A DNA stretch of 64,000 nucleotides from NCBI RefSeq assembly GCF_051622035.1, contig NC_135362.1:18190501-18254500 (forward strand), in the 5' to 3' direction. Below, one piece after another: positions 36,566 to 48,071 of this stretch (its first letter is position 1; each line of letters starts with the position of its first letter). Under the pieces are notes generated by a model, which ran no database searches, was not told where the DNA came from, and worked only from the letters and a program-made list of their open reading frames with translations. The position numbers and the translations under genes were made by a program. This DNA is from Arctopsyche grandis. Taxonomy: Eukaryota; Arthropoda; Insecta; Trichoptera; Hydropsychidae.

Positions 36566-37473
36566 AGGTCTGTTTATACTTAACAGCACTGCACGACTCC
36601 ATTTCAAATATGTCATTTTATTACATTTCTATTCATATCTACCTACACGTCACGTTCACAGCACTTTGGCCGAGTGCAAGGCAAAATCGGCTTACTTATA
36701 CATTACAGACCATGACGATACGGCGCAATATTGCTTACGTCGTATTGTCGAGTACTTACAATATGAATGCATATACGTGCATTCGTAGCTACGCGTCAGA
36801 ATACAAGTAAGCAAAAATGTTTTGGCGTTTATCGAACGAAAAATGATGTATAATCACGCTGTTGTTGGAAGAAGAAGCTCAAGAAGACAATAAAAAAGCA
36901 CGGAGGCGTTTTGATGTGCATCCCATGTTAAAAAATAGAAAAACCGAAGGAGAGTTTTGGACACTGTATAAGGAGCTTGTGGATGATGGACAATTTTTTT
37001 TTAAACATTTCCGTATGAACCGATACCAATTTGAAACAATACTGGATAAAATAAAAACACAAATCACCAAAAAATCTACAAAATTTAAGGAAGCATTGTC
37101 AAAAACTCATTGTCAGCGCCAAAACCATGTCGAAAGATTGAACAGCTGTCAACTGTCACTATCGATAATTGGTCCAAAACAGCAAAGCGGCAGACTCATG
37201 ACTACCAAAGAATACTTTTCGTACGGCCGGATACCTGCTGAAGTCAGTACGTGCCGACTAGGTATGAACGGTAATTGGACTATTCGTCACATTGGGGTGG
37301 TCACAAAGACAATTTTTGCCATGAAAATCGCGAATACACAATATTTGGCACTCAAGTTCTCGTTACTATGATAGTTATCGTTAGTATGATGGACTTTTCG
37401 GCTGCCAGATGTTCCGTTATAGAGATTTTAGTGACTTTGTGACCAGTAATCACCGAACCGTATGAACAGACCT
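36566..37473 (+). mobile_element. PIF/Harbinger element with decayed transposase
   Basis: A 908-bp element. Left end AGGTCTGTTTATAC and right end GTATGAACAGACCT are inverted repeats, with TTA on both sides (36563-36565 and 37474-37476) as a 3-bp duplication. It contains a HARBI1/ALP1-like N-terminal coding remnant. Its right subterminal region (37437-37459) shares about 20 bp with the fold-back element at 46115-46385. It ends about 290 bp upstream of the MED9 ATG. Confidence 0.85.
36862..37371 (+). pseudogene. HARBI1-like transposase-derived remnant
   Basis: An open stretch of about 170 codons without a convincing ATG. The first ~75 residues carry the Harbinger N-terminal signature: an acidic leucine start, RRRFDVHPML, GEFWTLYKELVDDGQFFFKHFRMNR in pieces, then YQFETILDKI. 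After about residue 80 the similarity fails and the DDE nuclease domain is missing. It is a remnant of a full-length transposase of several hundred residues, cut down by internal deletion. Confidence 0.75.
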
Positions 37474-37759
37474 TTAAATAAATAAAACAGCATTTAAATG
37501 GATAAAACTTGATGACGTAAAATTGACGACATGCGCCTGCTCAAAGGAAATAACTCCGCGCGCCCGCTGGAAGGTTAAACAGAATGTCAAAATAACGTTT
37601 TATATTGAAGTCAATTCGATTGTGATCGTCGTTCGCCGTTCGCCGTTTGACAATGGCATGGCGCATGGCATGTCAGGTTGGCAGCGCGTGGGCTATTACT
37701 ATCGAAAGCCGGTGTCGGCGTTTCGTCGGGGAGCGGGAAGCGGGAAGCGGGAAGCGGGG

Positions 37760-38927
37760 ATGGAGACGGTGGGCGTGGGGGCGACGGGGCCGGGAGGGGG
37801 CGCGGGGGCGGCGACTCCGGGGGCGACGGGAGTGGGGGCCGGAGTCGGAGTCGGAGTCGGAGTCGGAGCAGGAGTGGGGACGGGCGCGGGCACGGGCGCC
37901 AGCACTCCTACGGGAGCGGAGACGACGAGCCCCGTGGGAGCGCCGGTGCCGGTCGTGTCGGCGGGGGCTCGCGACGTCGACGCCGACGTCTTGCCGCTCG
38001 TCTACGACATCATCCGCAGGTCAGCTTTTTACTACTTTCCTTCACTTCACTTCACTTCAAAAGTCAAAAGTCTTTAGTCGTGAGTCGAGTGACAGACAAC
38101 TTTTGACAGCTGTCATTTCTTGTCTCCTTACGGTTGGTAGTGACTCTCACTCTCCTACTCTCGCGTTGACATTTCAGCTTGGAGCGGGACGCACACGACA
38201 GTTCGACGAAAGCTCGCGACTCCCACGACTGCAGTGTTAAAGTTCTCGAGCTACACGCCAAACTTGACAAAGCACGTGCACAGGTAAAACATTTCACTAT
38301 TATCTAACTTAACCTAAAAGTTTGTTACGTTGGCCCCATGTATTTGTGTTGTCGATATTTATATTCAAAAGTCATCTTCGATACTTTTCATTCTACATTC
38401 ATCTTCTCGTCGGAAAGATTGTTCATTCATTTATAAAACTAAAATTAACTATTATGTTAAATCACCGTTGCAATTTTAAAACTTGAGAACTCACTCATTA
38501 TCCTACGAGGCAGCCATTTAAACTTTGGCGCATTCAGTACATTAGCATACCAGGTGCTATTCTATTATTGGTACTATATATGTGTATGCTATTTATGACG
38601 TCTGTCGACGAAAAACGTAAGTCACCCTCAACACAACACACCAGTCATCGACAAACAGCACTTTAAATAAAATACTTATGTAATCGCGTTTTCAAATCAA
38701 CCGGTTTGCAGTTTACAATTATTATAAAATTACTCGGATCAGTTTTGTTTTGTTTTGTATTACAATTTTGACGTTTTTTTTTTTAGATTCGCCGATTGCC
38801 TGGAATCGAGTTCAACAAACAAGAACAATTAAGACAGTTTGAAATTTTAAGAAACCAGTTACATTTGAAAAGAGAACTGTTACAAAAATATAGGAACATG
38901 TGCTCATTCGATACTCCATTCCAGTAA
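37760..38927 (+). CDS. MED9: Mediator complex subunit 9
   Basis: Three exons: 37760-38019, 38178-38283, 38787-38927; about 168 aa. The N-terminus is a long Gly/Ala/Val/Pro-rich low-complexity segment coded by GC-rich hexanucleotide repeats. The conserved C-terminal domain follows: DVLPLVYDIIRS, then ELHAKLDKARAQ, IRRLPGIEFNKQEQL and RELLQKYRNMCSFD. This matches the MED9 (Med9/CSE2-type) middle-module subunit, whose C-terminal helices anchor it to the Mediator core for RNA polymerase II transcription. The ATG at 37760 is preferred; an in-frame ATG at 37658 would add 34 residues. The next ORF starts 22 bp after the stop. Confidence 0.9.
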
Positions 38928-38949
38928 AAGTGAATAAACTCGTATCGAA

Positions 38950-39216
38950 ATGCCTCTCAGGTTTTTGTTTCGATATTTAGCTAATAATGAACAGTTGGTC
39001 CAACGTATAGCTGAATCTTATCCCGTTCGAAAGGCAGCGAGATTTTGCGTATCCATCTACTATCGCACTCAAAACATTGCGAGGGAAAGTTTGCCCCCGA
39101 CTGATAAATTTGACGTAGCGTGGATGCGTTCTTTTTTAAGTCGTTTTAAAGACAATCTTTCGCACGGTATTAAAGATGCACAGCAACAGTTGAAAGATAA
39201 AGGGAAAAGAAATTGA
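38950..39216 (+). CDS. NCBP2AS2-like small protein
   Basis: A single-exon ORF of 88 aa. The N-terminus MPLRFLFRYL and the block QLVQRIAESYPVRKAARF match the human NCBP2AS2 family (LRRLL, QLVERLSESRPIRRAAQ, as I recall it). The tail is lysine-rich. The family is small and was long overlooked, and it has been linked to secreted or mitochondrial roles; the function in insects is unclear. It begins 22 bp after the MED9 stop on the same strand, with no room for a separate promoter unless that lies inside MED9. AATAAA motifs follow at about 39315. Confidence 0.85.
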   Translation: MPLRFLFRYLANNEQLVQRIAESYPVRKAARFCVSIYYRTQNIARESLPPTDKFDVAWMRSFLSRFKDNLSHGIKDAQQQLKDKGKRN

Positions 39217-41328
39217 TAAATAGGATACTTTATCTGAATTTGTATATAAAATTGATTGTGACGAATGCCTGTTGAAACCAATTAAATTTTAAAATTAGAT
39301 GTATGTAAGAAAAATGTAATAAATAAAAAAAAATTAATTATAAAATACTTTCGATGATTTTAATTTTTGCATTAGTTAAATTTATATGCATAGGTTGGCG
39401 TATTGTGAAATTAGTAAAAAATAACTAACACCATTTTCATGAAATATTTATTATTTATCTTTCATAATTCAATTTATAATTTTCAAGTTTTTTTTTTTTT
39501 TAAATCTAACACCATTTTTAAAATCAAACACACTGTTAGGAAAAATATGTATTTTTATAAAATATCGATCTCGTGAAATGTAAAAAGCATAAAGTATTTT
39601 TAGATTTTTTTTATTTTATAATTAGTAAAAGAGAAATCACGTCACAAGTTCAATGTTGTAAAATTGATTTAAATGTAACCTTATTAACTTACAAATATTT
39701 AAGTAAGCTGCTTATAAAAGATAAAAAGAACATTCATATCAAATTAGCTAGAGTTCTCTGCTGTCGAATAAGTCTTGTGCAATACTAAAATTGTTTTAGA
39801 TCATTTTGTACATTATAAATACTACCTCATTACATAATAATAAATATGCCGAAAATACTTTTATTTACAATATTGGAAAAATTTAATAAAATTTGTATTG
39901 ATTCGAGTGGAATCATTTGATAACTGAAGCAGAAACCAAACAAAAACAATGTTAACTTCATTAATATTGTGTGTGGCAATTGTAAAAACGAAAACGTAGA
40001 ACGCAAAATCCAATATTCAATCACTTTCACTTTGAGAAATAAAGTTAGTTGAATGTGTATCATTAAAAAGCGTACTTTGATTCATATTTATGAAAATAAT
40101 TATTGGAATAGGTTTAACCGTGTCAATTGAAGTCATCCAAGAAATAAATAAACGAAAATTTTCTAAAGAAAACGATTTTAATATACCTGATGTTTTCAGA
40201 TCTAGTTTTATATCGTACATATTTAAATTAATGGACATTGAATTTCTGATTTATTTTTTCAGCTATCAACTGAAAATGTCAATATATATGTATCTTTATT
40301 TAGTCGCAGGTTTCGACTGACAAAACTCAATGATGTACAACAGTTTTTATAAATATAATATTTACGTATGTAAGGTAAAATTCATGGCGTGGAGTCATGG
40401 AGTCGTAGCATTTCAAACGTAGTCAGAGTCGTAAAAAATCAACCGACTCCGACTCCATTTTATCATTTTGATTAATTAATAATATTACAATATGTGTCAA
40501 CCAGTCTCCAATTTTATTGAAATAAATCCACTAATAAATTGCAATTGAATAATATCTTTATAAAACTCATGAAATTAAATTACATTATAAATAAAAACGT
40601 AGAGTTGCACGTATGTATTTTGATGTTGTGGCCAAAACCGATTAATTCCTGCGTTTCGTACTTTTTTTTATTGAAATTCGTAGACATGCACTATGAATAT
40701 ACTTAATTTTTTATATTTTGAAAATCGCTATTATTTTTATTACCAACAATTTTATACATTGGCAAGAAAAGTCGATTTTTCTAAAAGCGTTCCAAGTTGA
40801 AGTCGGGACTCGAATCATGAGATAAAATCGGAGTCAGTAAATTTTGAAGCGACTCCACAGCCCTAATAAAATAAGTCATTATGTGAAAATTTATCGAGAA
40901 AACGTACATACATAATATGTAAGTGTTTTAACAAACGTGCTAAAGAATAGTCTGCCATTTTAAAACTTAAACTTTTTGAATATTCCAGAAAAACCACATA
41001 TCAACAAATTTCCACGCACATTTATGTATCTTCTATGAATAATAAAATATTTTTTAAATCACATTTTGTCGATATGTAAAAATATAAATTTTCTCAGAAC
41101 ACCCAAGTTTAAAATGGGTGCATACCATTAATAAACCAAAAAAAAAAATCACAAGAATTTCAACTTAAATCTAATCAACAATCGAACGGAAGACGTTGCC
41201 ATATTTATACAACTGTATTACTATTCACATTGCAGTGTAAAACATGAGACAGTGTTTACCATAATATTATTGTAATAATAGCGTCTACATTTTCCGAAAA
41301 TATTTGTAATACTCGTATCATACTTTCA
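39217..41328. other. Convergent intergenic region with a degenerate MITE
   Basis: AT-rich DNA between the NCBP2AS2-like gene and GTPBP1, whose 3' ends face each other. At about 40385-40865 there is a repeat rich in GGAGTCG/CGACTCC. Its right end reads GACTCCACAGCCCT and a related inverted form (GTGGAGTCATGGAGTCG) lies at the left. This resembles hAT-type MITEs with AGGGCTGTGGAGTCG ends, but no clean duplication was found. Nothing else is recognised. Confidence 0.5.
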
Positions 41329-44300
41329 TTAATTTTGAACACTCAGCGTGATAGATTGTTGCTCGGTCGTACTGATATTTTGTTCTGGTTGTACGTCAAC
41401 TTCATTATTGGCCGCATTAGCTTCAGTTGGCTTTTTCCCTCTAGACTTGCGGTTTATTACGCGCTGTTGGTTATTTTCATTTCTTTTATCGTTTTGAATT
41501 TCGAATGGAGAGCCTGTATTTGTTACTTCTGTTGGCTGTACAAAAAAAAACCTCATTAAATATAGAAAAATAAAATATATCGCGCGGTATGTTTTCAATC
41601 AATCATACCAGGGGCATGTGTTGTTGTGGACAGGTTGTTCCGCTGTGATTTTGAGAATCGTGCGCTTGGTTTTGTTGATTTCTTCCGTGCATCTTATTAG
41701 GCTTTGTTCTCGGGGGTTGCTGAACGTTATTGGAATGTATTAAGCGTACTACATTTCCAACCGCTTTCGTGCGTCCCTCCCGGAAAAGCTAAAAATTATT
41801 AAAAAATATCGCTTTCATGTATACATAGTTGTGATTTTGCAACGTACATGTGGATTCTATCAAATTTTACAAAGCTACATTTGTGTATATGTTACAGTTG
41901 AAGTATATTTTGTACTATATACATTTGTAATATATTTTGACTTGTTGAAATATATTCCATCTAACCCACGTAAGTTGATTCAAATGGCGACTTACAATTC
42001 AACTGGTCAAAATATATTACAACTGAAAATACAGTTCAACTACAAGTTGGTACCCGTTTAGATGAGAGGTTAAGTTTTCATGAAAATGTCACTCAACTAG
42101 TAAATTGAGTTGGAAAGTCACATTTTTGTTTTGAACAGATTCTTAGAGTTTGATCGTAATATGGTACTCATTACCTTTGCTCGTAATAACTAGCAAATAT
42201 TAATGCATTGTTGGATTCCAAAGCATTCGTAAAAACATCAGAACTGTCAAAACTCAACTGTTATACATATTACAACTGACGCTCATTGTTGAAAGTGTAT
42301 TTGCGCTTGTACATAGAACTATGATTTACTAGTTGAATTGTATTAGAATATGAATGACTTAAAACGCCAGTTGGAATATATTACAACTGAATATATATAT
42401 GTACATAAATAAAAATTATTATAGTTACCATTCTCTGTCCCGGTTTGATATATTCTGGATGCTTGATGAAACGAAATCGAACAATGGCTTTATCGCCTGT
42501 TCGTAAAAATTCTTGTGACATACCCAAAATTGAAGCTGTCTGTCGAATACTTCCACAGTGAACTAATAAAGTTGTAAATATTTGATTTTAATTTAAAAGT
42601 AGCTTTATTTAAAATTGAATTGTTAAAACTATAAAACTAATTACCCATTGCTTGATAACTTGAAAGGATGGTAGTTGGGTGATGTAAAACTAATATTTCA
42701 CCATCAAACTGCCAACACGCTTGCGGATTCAACGCTGGAGAAACCATCACCATACCTTTTCGTATTTGAGATCGCTTAATCTATCGGAACCAATATTATT
42801 GTATAAATTCATCATTCATATTGTATTGGAAACTATCATTTCAATGATGATGTATTACCTTTTTTAAGGCAAAACTGGCTGTTTGGCCTCCTTTCACCTC
42901 GCGTACGTTCATTCGCTTTCTGTGAATACTTTTCACGGCAATCGGTATAAAACGACCTAACAGATCTGGTCCTAATAATAGAGTGTCGTTCAATCGAATT
43001 GTACCTTGTAATGTCGTCCCCGATACCACTGTCCCTACACCCTATCACAAAATTAAAATTAATAGATGTTTTAAACCATTTAAAGAAACAATTAATATGT
43101 GTGTAATTACTGGAACGGAGTACGTGTCATCTATTTGAAACTCGGCTGGCTCTTGATCTCGACTCGGCATTCGTGTATTTAATAAATTTAAGAACATAGT
43201 AAGGAGATCCAAATTTTCACCGCTCATGTTGGATACTTGAAATATCGGACACAGCCTAAAAGTGTTTTCACAGAACGATTGAATAAAAATTACAATTTAA
43301 AGACATATTATATTTTGTTCTTTTAACCTTTCAGAAACGAAATTAGTTGCACTTAAGATGACATCATCACTTGTTTTAACCATTACTGGAACTTTTCTAC
43401 AGCCAGGAGATTTAAGTAATCTTATCAATATCTTTAAATTTTCCTGTAAAAATATTCAACGTTAACAAGTTTTTGCGTGAAATTAGCACTTCATCAAATT
43501 GCATCATATTACATACAGCCAATACATTCGGTGGACACATATCAATCTTTGTGACAACTACAAAAACGGGTACTGATAGTGCAAGAGCTAAACCAAGGTG
43601 TTCCTTTGTCATTCCAACAATACCGGCATTGGCACCAATCTGGAGTGGTTGTAAAAAAGTATTAGTGAGTGTTAATGCAAGATTAATATCAAAATTTCAG
43701 AGCTGACTGATATTTGAGTATCTCACCATCAACATTCCAAAATCAGGAGCATGTCCTGTCATACCAAATACAGTAGTTTTTAAGTAGCGCTCATGTCCGG
43801 CAAGATCAATGAAAGTAATTACTTTTGAAGATTTCGTGCAAACGTTTACCCAATCTAATGTTCCATGGGAAGGTTTGTTTACAACGTTTCCTATAATATA
43901 AAAATAAAATATTTCAATTAGCAGAATATCTTTTGGTTTTAATGCTACGTGTTTAGTATTATATTCACCTAAACTGTCGAATCCAAGTATATCATTTCCA
44001 ACTGAACTAGTTCGTCCACTTTCAATCTCATGTTTATGTCGAAATAGTCGTTGTCGGGCATAGCCTCTACCATTATCTAATTCTCCATGAGTTAATACAC
44101 CCAATAAAGTAGACTTTCCAGCATCGACATTACCAACAACAGCAACTCTGCAACAAATTAACATAAGATTAAAATTTTAAATAATTAAGAGATAATAAAA
44201 TATCTTATTTATAGCATACCTAATTTCCATGAAATCTGCATCTTCAAGTTTTTTCCTTAGCAAATATTGCCCTGTTAGTAGTTGATTTGGAGGAGAACCT

Positions 44301-44813
44301 TTCCTTTGCCGCAGCTCCACACACGCCGCTCCTATGTCAGTGGAAAGAGCTTGTAATGATGCCACAGAAGCGTTGTAATCAGCTTCGCATAGCCCATCTT
44401 CAGTATCGTCTAAAATCAGATTAATTTTTCATTACATAGATTTATAATAGTATGTATTTAAAAATGATTGACAACTTATTCATATTTATAATGGTGGAAA
44501 ATTTTGAAATTAAAAAGTTACCTTCGCTTATACCAATTTCATATATGATTTCACCTCGACCGACTTCAATTTTTTCCATTAGTTGTTTTTGCAATAGATC
44601 ATATTGTTCTTCTGTCGGGCTGATTAAAATATTCTGATAAGAGAAATAACATTAATATGATTTTTCTGACAATAACGTAGAAAGAATATTCATGGTTATT
44701 ACTTTTCCACGAATCGAAGAATAGTCTGTTAGTGGTTTTTCGTCAGCAGCTTCTGTTTCTTCCGAAATAGATATTGGTGGTTTAGCAGGTGAAGTCTTTG
44801 GCGGATCCATCAT
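41329..44813 (-). CDS. GTPBP1: GTPBP1-type translational GTPase
   Basis: Thirteen exons: 44813-44703, 44633-44522, 44409-44220, 44147-43969, 43890-43727, 43639-43517, 43443-43328, 43255-43111, 43041-42859, 42780-42645, 42562-42429, 41788-41609, 41535-41329; exactly 659 aa. G1 is GNVDAGKS (residues 143-150), G3 is DLAGH and G4 is TKID. The stretch GELDNGRG, then [18 protein letters not shown], is the GTPBP1/2 signature; EF-Tu-like domains 2 and 3 follow ([38 protein letters not shown]). GTPBP1 is an eEF1A-like GTPase linked to tRNA delivery, mRNA turnover and ribosome rescue. The Gln/Asn-rich C-terminus is poorly conserved. An acceptor at 44831-44832 shows that a 5' non-coding exon lies upstream. 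Closer to GTPBP1 than GTPBP2 by eye. Confidence 0.93.
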
Positions 44814-44832
44814 GCTTAAGATATTTTAGACT

Positions 44833-45897
44833 GGAAAATATAAACAATATATTGAAAATATTTAAAGAATTTGTAAAGATATTAATACAATAGCGAGAAT
44901 TGACAATGCTTCCAATTTTTATTACTCATAGTAATCAAGTGATGCAATAAAATGTAACAAAAACAAAGGTGATGTTGCAATTAGCTTTTATAATGTATGC
45001 AAATGCAAATTTCTGCAAAAATCAAATAACACTTTCCGTAAAAACAAAATATAATAAAAACTATGAAAAATGAAGCAAAATTTATTTCCAAACAAATTCT
45101 TCTATATTTAATAAAACATAAATTCATATACTATTGAGATATTAAGATAGACAAAAATATATTTGTTTTTTCATTGATATTCATTTCTAGTTGAATATTA
45201 TTATTAACTTATTGTGTCAATTACGCATTATTTATATGGTGTGATGCAATCCTGGTTGAAGTGATGATAAATATAAAAAAAACAATAAATCAATTACAGA
45301 TAATTATAATAATTTTGTTTGTTAATTTGAAACAAAAACGAGCATTCACAAGTAATATAAACATCAATAATACATCACAGGATTCATAAAATCTAATCTT
45401 TTTTTAGATATCGAGTATAAAACTGAATTCATGTATGTTAGGAGAGATTATATTTAAAAATGTTTAGATAAGATAAGTGTTCGACTAGTGTTTGGATGTT
45501 TTTGGCGCCGAATCAAGTAATTGTATTTGGGCGGGCGGTTGAGTCGACAATGTCAATGACAATGGTGGGTCGGTGGATTTCGCCAAATTACCTGGAGCTT
45601 CCCTCGCACTCACATTGGCTGAGCGATCGCACAGTCGAAATTGCAATCACAACCAAAGCGGTACCACTTCGGATTGCACAACTCGGCTACTAGATGGCTG
45701 ATATCTGTCACCGACGTAGGCGAGACGTCACCGCACTTTATTTATAAACGATACTCGACCCTAATATCACCATTCACAACCATATCTCGAGCAATATTTC
45801 ACCATTTCAATATAGGACGATGATAGGATGGAGTCAGTGGCCACCCACGAGATTTCGCAATGGCGAGCTGTGCGGATAAATCATCGGTTTGCAGTAA
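44833..45897. other. GTPBP1 upstream region
   Basis: This must contain the non-coding first exon and promoter of GTPBP1 (minus strand). The GC-richer stretch at 45500-45850 is the best promoter candidate. No coding sequence is recognised. Confidence 0.4.
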
Positions 45898-46037
45898 TGC
45901 TGCATTTAGACAAGGCCAATTGTTAATACATTTCACTAAGCCAAGCCAATGGAATGTCTTATGCTGCATTTACACGAGGCCAATATTGTCTTGGCTAAGT
46001 GGAATGTCTTAAAAATTGGCCTCCTGTACATGCAGCA
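45898..46037. mobile_element. Short TGCTGCATTT-type MITE
   Basis: A 140-bp element. Left end TGCTGCATTTAGACAAGGCC and right end GGCCTCCTGTACATGCAGCA form inverted repeats, and the inversion extends into a flanking TAA/TTA. The left-end motif recurs inside it (about 45961), so the left half looks duplicated. The family is shared with the composite element at 46514-47580. Confidence 0.7.
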
Positions 46038-46114
46038 TTAGTAAAGGGCAAATAAAACATCCGTAATTTATTCGTAGTGAATTTTTGACTGCGTTTGGAT
46101 ACCCTCTCTCTTTC

Positions 46115-46385
46115 TGTCGGATGAGTATAAGGGTTCGGTGATTACTAGTCAAATGTGAAACAGTCACAGGACAACCGGTCGCTCTAAATCGGTCACACGT
46201 GATCACCCGTCACGAGAAAACTGGTCACACCCTAAAATCAGTCACGAGAAAATTTGGTCCGATTTTAGAGTGTGACCAGTTTTAGTGTGACGGGTGATCA
46301 CGTGCGACCGATCTAGAGTGACCGGTTGTCCAGTGACTGGTTCACATATGACTAGTAATCACCGAACCCTTATACTCATCCGACA
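46115..46385. mobile_element. Large fold-back (palindromic) element
   Basis: A 271-bp nearly perfect palindrome: each arm is about 120 nt around a short centre near 46245. Outer ends are TGTCGGATGAGTATAAGGG and its inverse, followed by TTCGGTGATTACTAGTCA. The arms are built from repeated CGGTCACACG and ACTGGTCACA-like words. Half of the same unit recurs at 53144-53228 inside an LTR-like repeat, so it is a mobile or mobilised family. No target duplication is clear. Confidence 0.75.
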
Positions 46386-46513
46386 AAGTCATTTATTGCA
46401 GTTTTTTAGTATAGCTAAATAAAATATTCTTAATTTGCTTGTGGCGGCTTACCTCGTACTTTTATATGCATGCTATTTTTGTTTACTTTCGGTCACAGAT
46501 ATGTAAAGAGCTA

Positions 46514-47580
46514 TGCTGCATTTACACAAAACCAACATTGAATACATTCTAATGAGCCAAGTGGAATATGCATTCCATACATATGTACCAGTGGTGACTC
46601 GTCCCTATGGGCTGCGGAGTTGCAGCCCTCTCAGTATAATACAATTGCATGTTATCTTTGTTGTCCATATGGGCTGCAAGCTGCAGCCTCCCAGTATAGT
46701 ACATATGCATGTTATTTTTGTTTGTATTTGATCACCGGTATGGTGAACGAGCTACTACAGCCCGATTCATATCGGCAGTCCCCCTACTATGGATTCTCAC
46801 GAGCCGCCATTGATATGTACTACACTGGGAGCAGTGCCGGTTTTAGGGGGGGGGGGGCTGGGTCGGTGGGCGCCATATAAGTTAGGGCGCCACACGATAC
46901 GCCAAAGGTGCTTTAAAATTTAAAATTAGAGTACCATAAGCCTGTAGAGATATAGCACGACTTGTGATATCACCTATTTCCCTCATCGAACCTAATCTGT
47001 ACAAATGACATCATCGCGTCCTCTTCTCGTACACGAAAGTTAGCCGTGGCCGAAATACTTCGTCCAGCTTACCCATAAAGGCGATTCGACTCGCTCCGGA
47101 TACGCAATCACGAGTACACGGGAAATCCCAAGGAGCTACGCAACTACGCATCAAACATCGAACACAAAGGAAGACCTCGACCCCGTCGGAATCTTCCAGA
47201 ACGTGATCTCACCAGCCCAAGCAACACCTTTATAAACCAGTGTATCGTCCCCAGATGCCAGTGAGCTTCAGGAACTCAACCTAGCTCGTTCCAGTGAATC
47301 CTCTACCTACTTCGCTGTACATACAAATACACCTGTATTAATCGAGTAATAAAGATCCTCTTCAAAATTCAACTGAATTTCCATAGGCCGGGAAACGGTC
47401 CAAAACCTTCAACCCCCTTATAAGCCATTCAAAATTTTAGATTAGAGCGCCAAAAGCGAATGTTTTTCTAAGGGTGTTAAGAAAAAATTGCCCGGGGGCA
47501 CCATCGGGTGTAAGGCCGGCACTGACGAGTTGCTACTGCACAAGGCCAATATTAAATTTTGGCCTCCTGTAAATGCAGCA
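46514..47580. mobile_element. Nested composite of MITE and LTR debris
   Basis: The outer ends are the TGCTGCATTTACACA family (46514) and the inverse TGTAAATGCAGCA (ending 47580). This MITE has been split by later insertions. Inside are a tandem pair of about 70 bp (TGGGCTGC...GCATGTTAT, 46605-46715), a CAGTGCCGG...CCGGCACTG element (46832-47524) that includes a poly-G run at 46850, and an LTR-like piece within that. Order of insertion inferred from nesting: outer first, LTR piece last. Confidence 0.6.
46980..47425 (+). mobile_element. LTR-like fragment
   Basis: This contains a TATAAA-like box (about 47230), an AATAAA-type signal (about 47350) and the motif AGGCCGGGAAACGG. The same motif (AGGCCGGGATACGG) occurs at the matching place in the solo LTR at 52625-54117. 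No LTR ends or target duplication are visible, so it is a truncated relative. Confidence 0.45.
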
Positions 47581-48071
47581 TAATAGGAAAAAAAACTTTG
47601 AAGTGATCGAAGTCAGCATTCTATATATTTGTAATTATGTTTTAGATTTATATAGGATTTTAATTAATTTAAGAACGATGAAACAAGAACATTCATATTA
47701 TACTAGGAGGGCTACAGTCCATATGGGCCAGATGGGCTGCCACTGGATGGAGGTCTGACTAAATTATACGAACCAGCTTTTAGAAATATAACTCAAACCA
47801 TATTTCGTATTCACTCGACCCGAGTTGGCAATTAATTTGTTCACCAAGAATCGATTGAATGATATGTGAAACTGTATAAAATATTTTAAAATGATTGATA
47901 AGATGCGGAAAAACATGAGTAGGAATATGTGGAGTGTAGTGTTGGTGGTGAAGTTGGCAGCAGTGGGCACGAGCAGGGAGCCGTTCTCTTTGGGGCAGCG
48001 CGTGGCGAGCGGCTGTCATTTTCGTTCTCTCCGGGTGAATCGGGTGAATCCCCGCACATCCGGCTGCCGAG

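Noticed and set aside
37523-37657. MED9 starting at the far upstream ATG at 37523
   Set aside because: The extra 79 residues are not MED9-like and would put the start far into likely leader. 37760 is favoured, with 37658 as an alternative.
37647-38240. Arg-rich and Gly-rich ORFs in other frames over the MED9 first exon
   Set aside because: They are by-products of GC-rich hexanucleotide repeats. Only the MED9 frame continues through conserved exons.
41860-42400. A gene or RNA in GTPBP1 intron 11
   Set aside because: The stretch contains several ATATTACAACTG-like words in both orientations but no ORF or clear ends. It is probably a decayed repeat and too unclear to list as an element.
46605-46880. 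72- and 86-codon ORFs with repeated CYLC words
   Set aside because: They are translations of a tandem 70-bp repeat and a poly-G run inside transposon debris.
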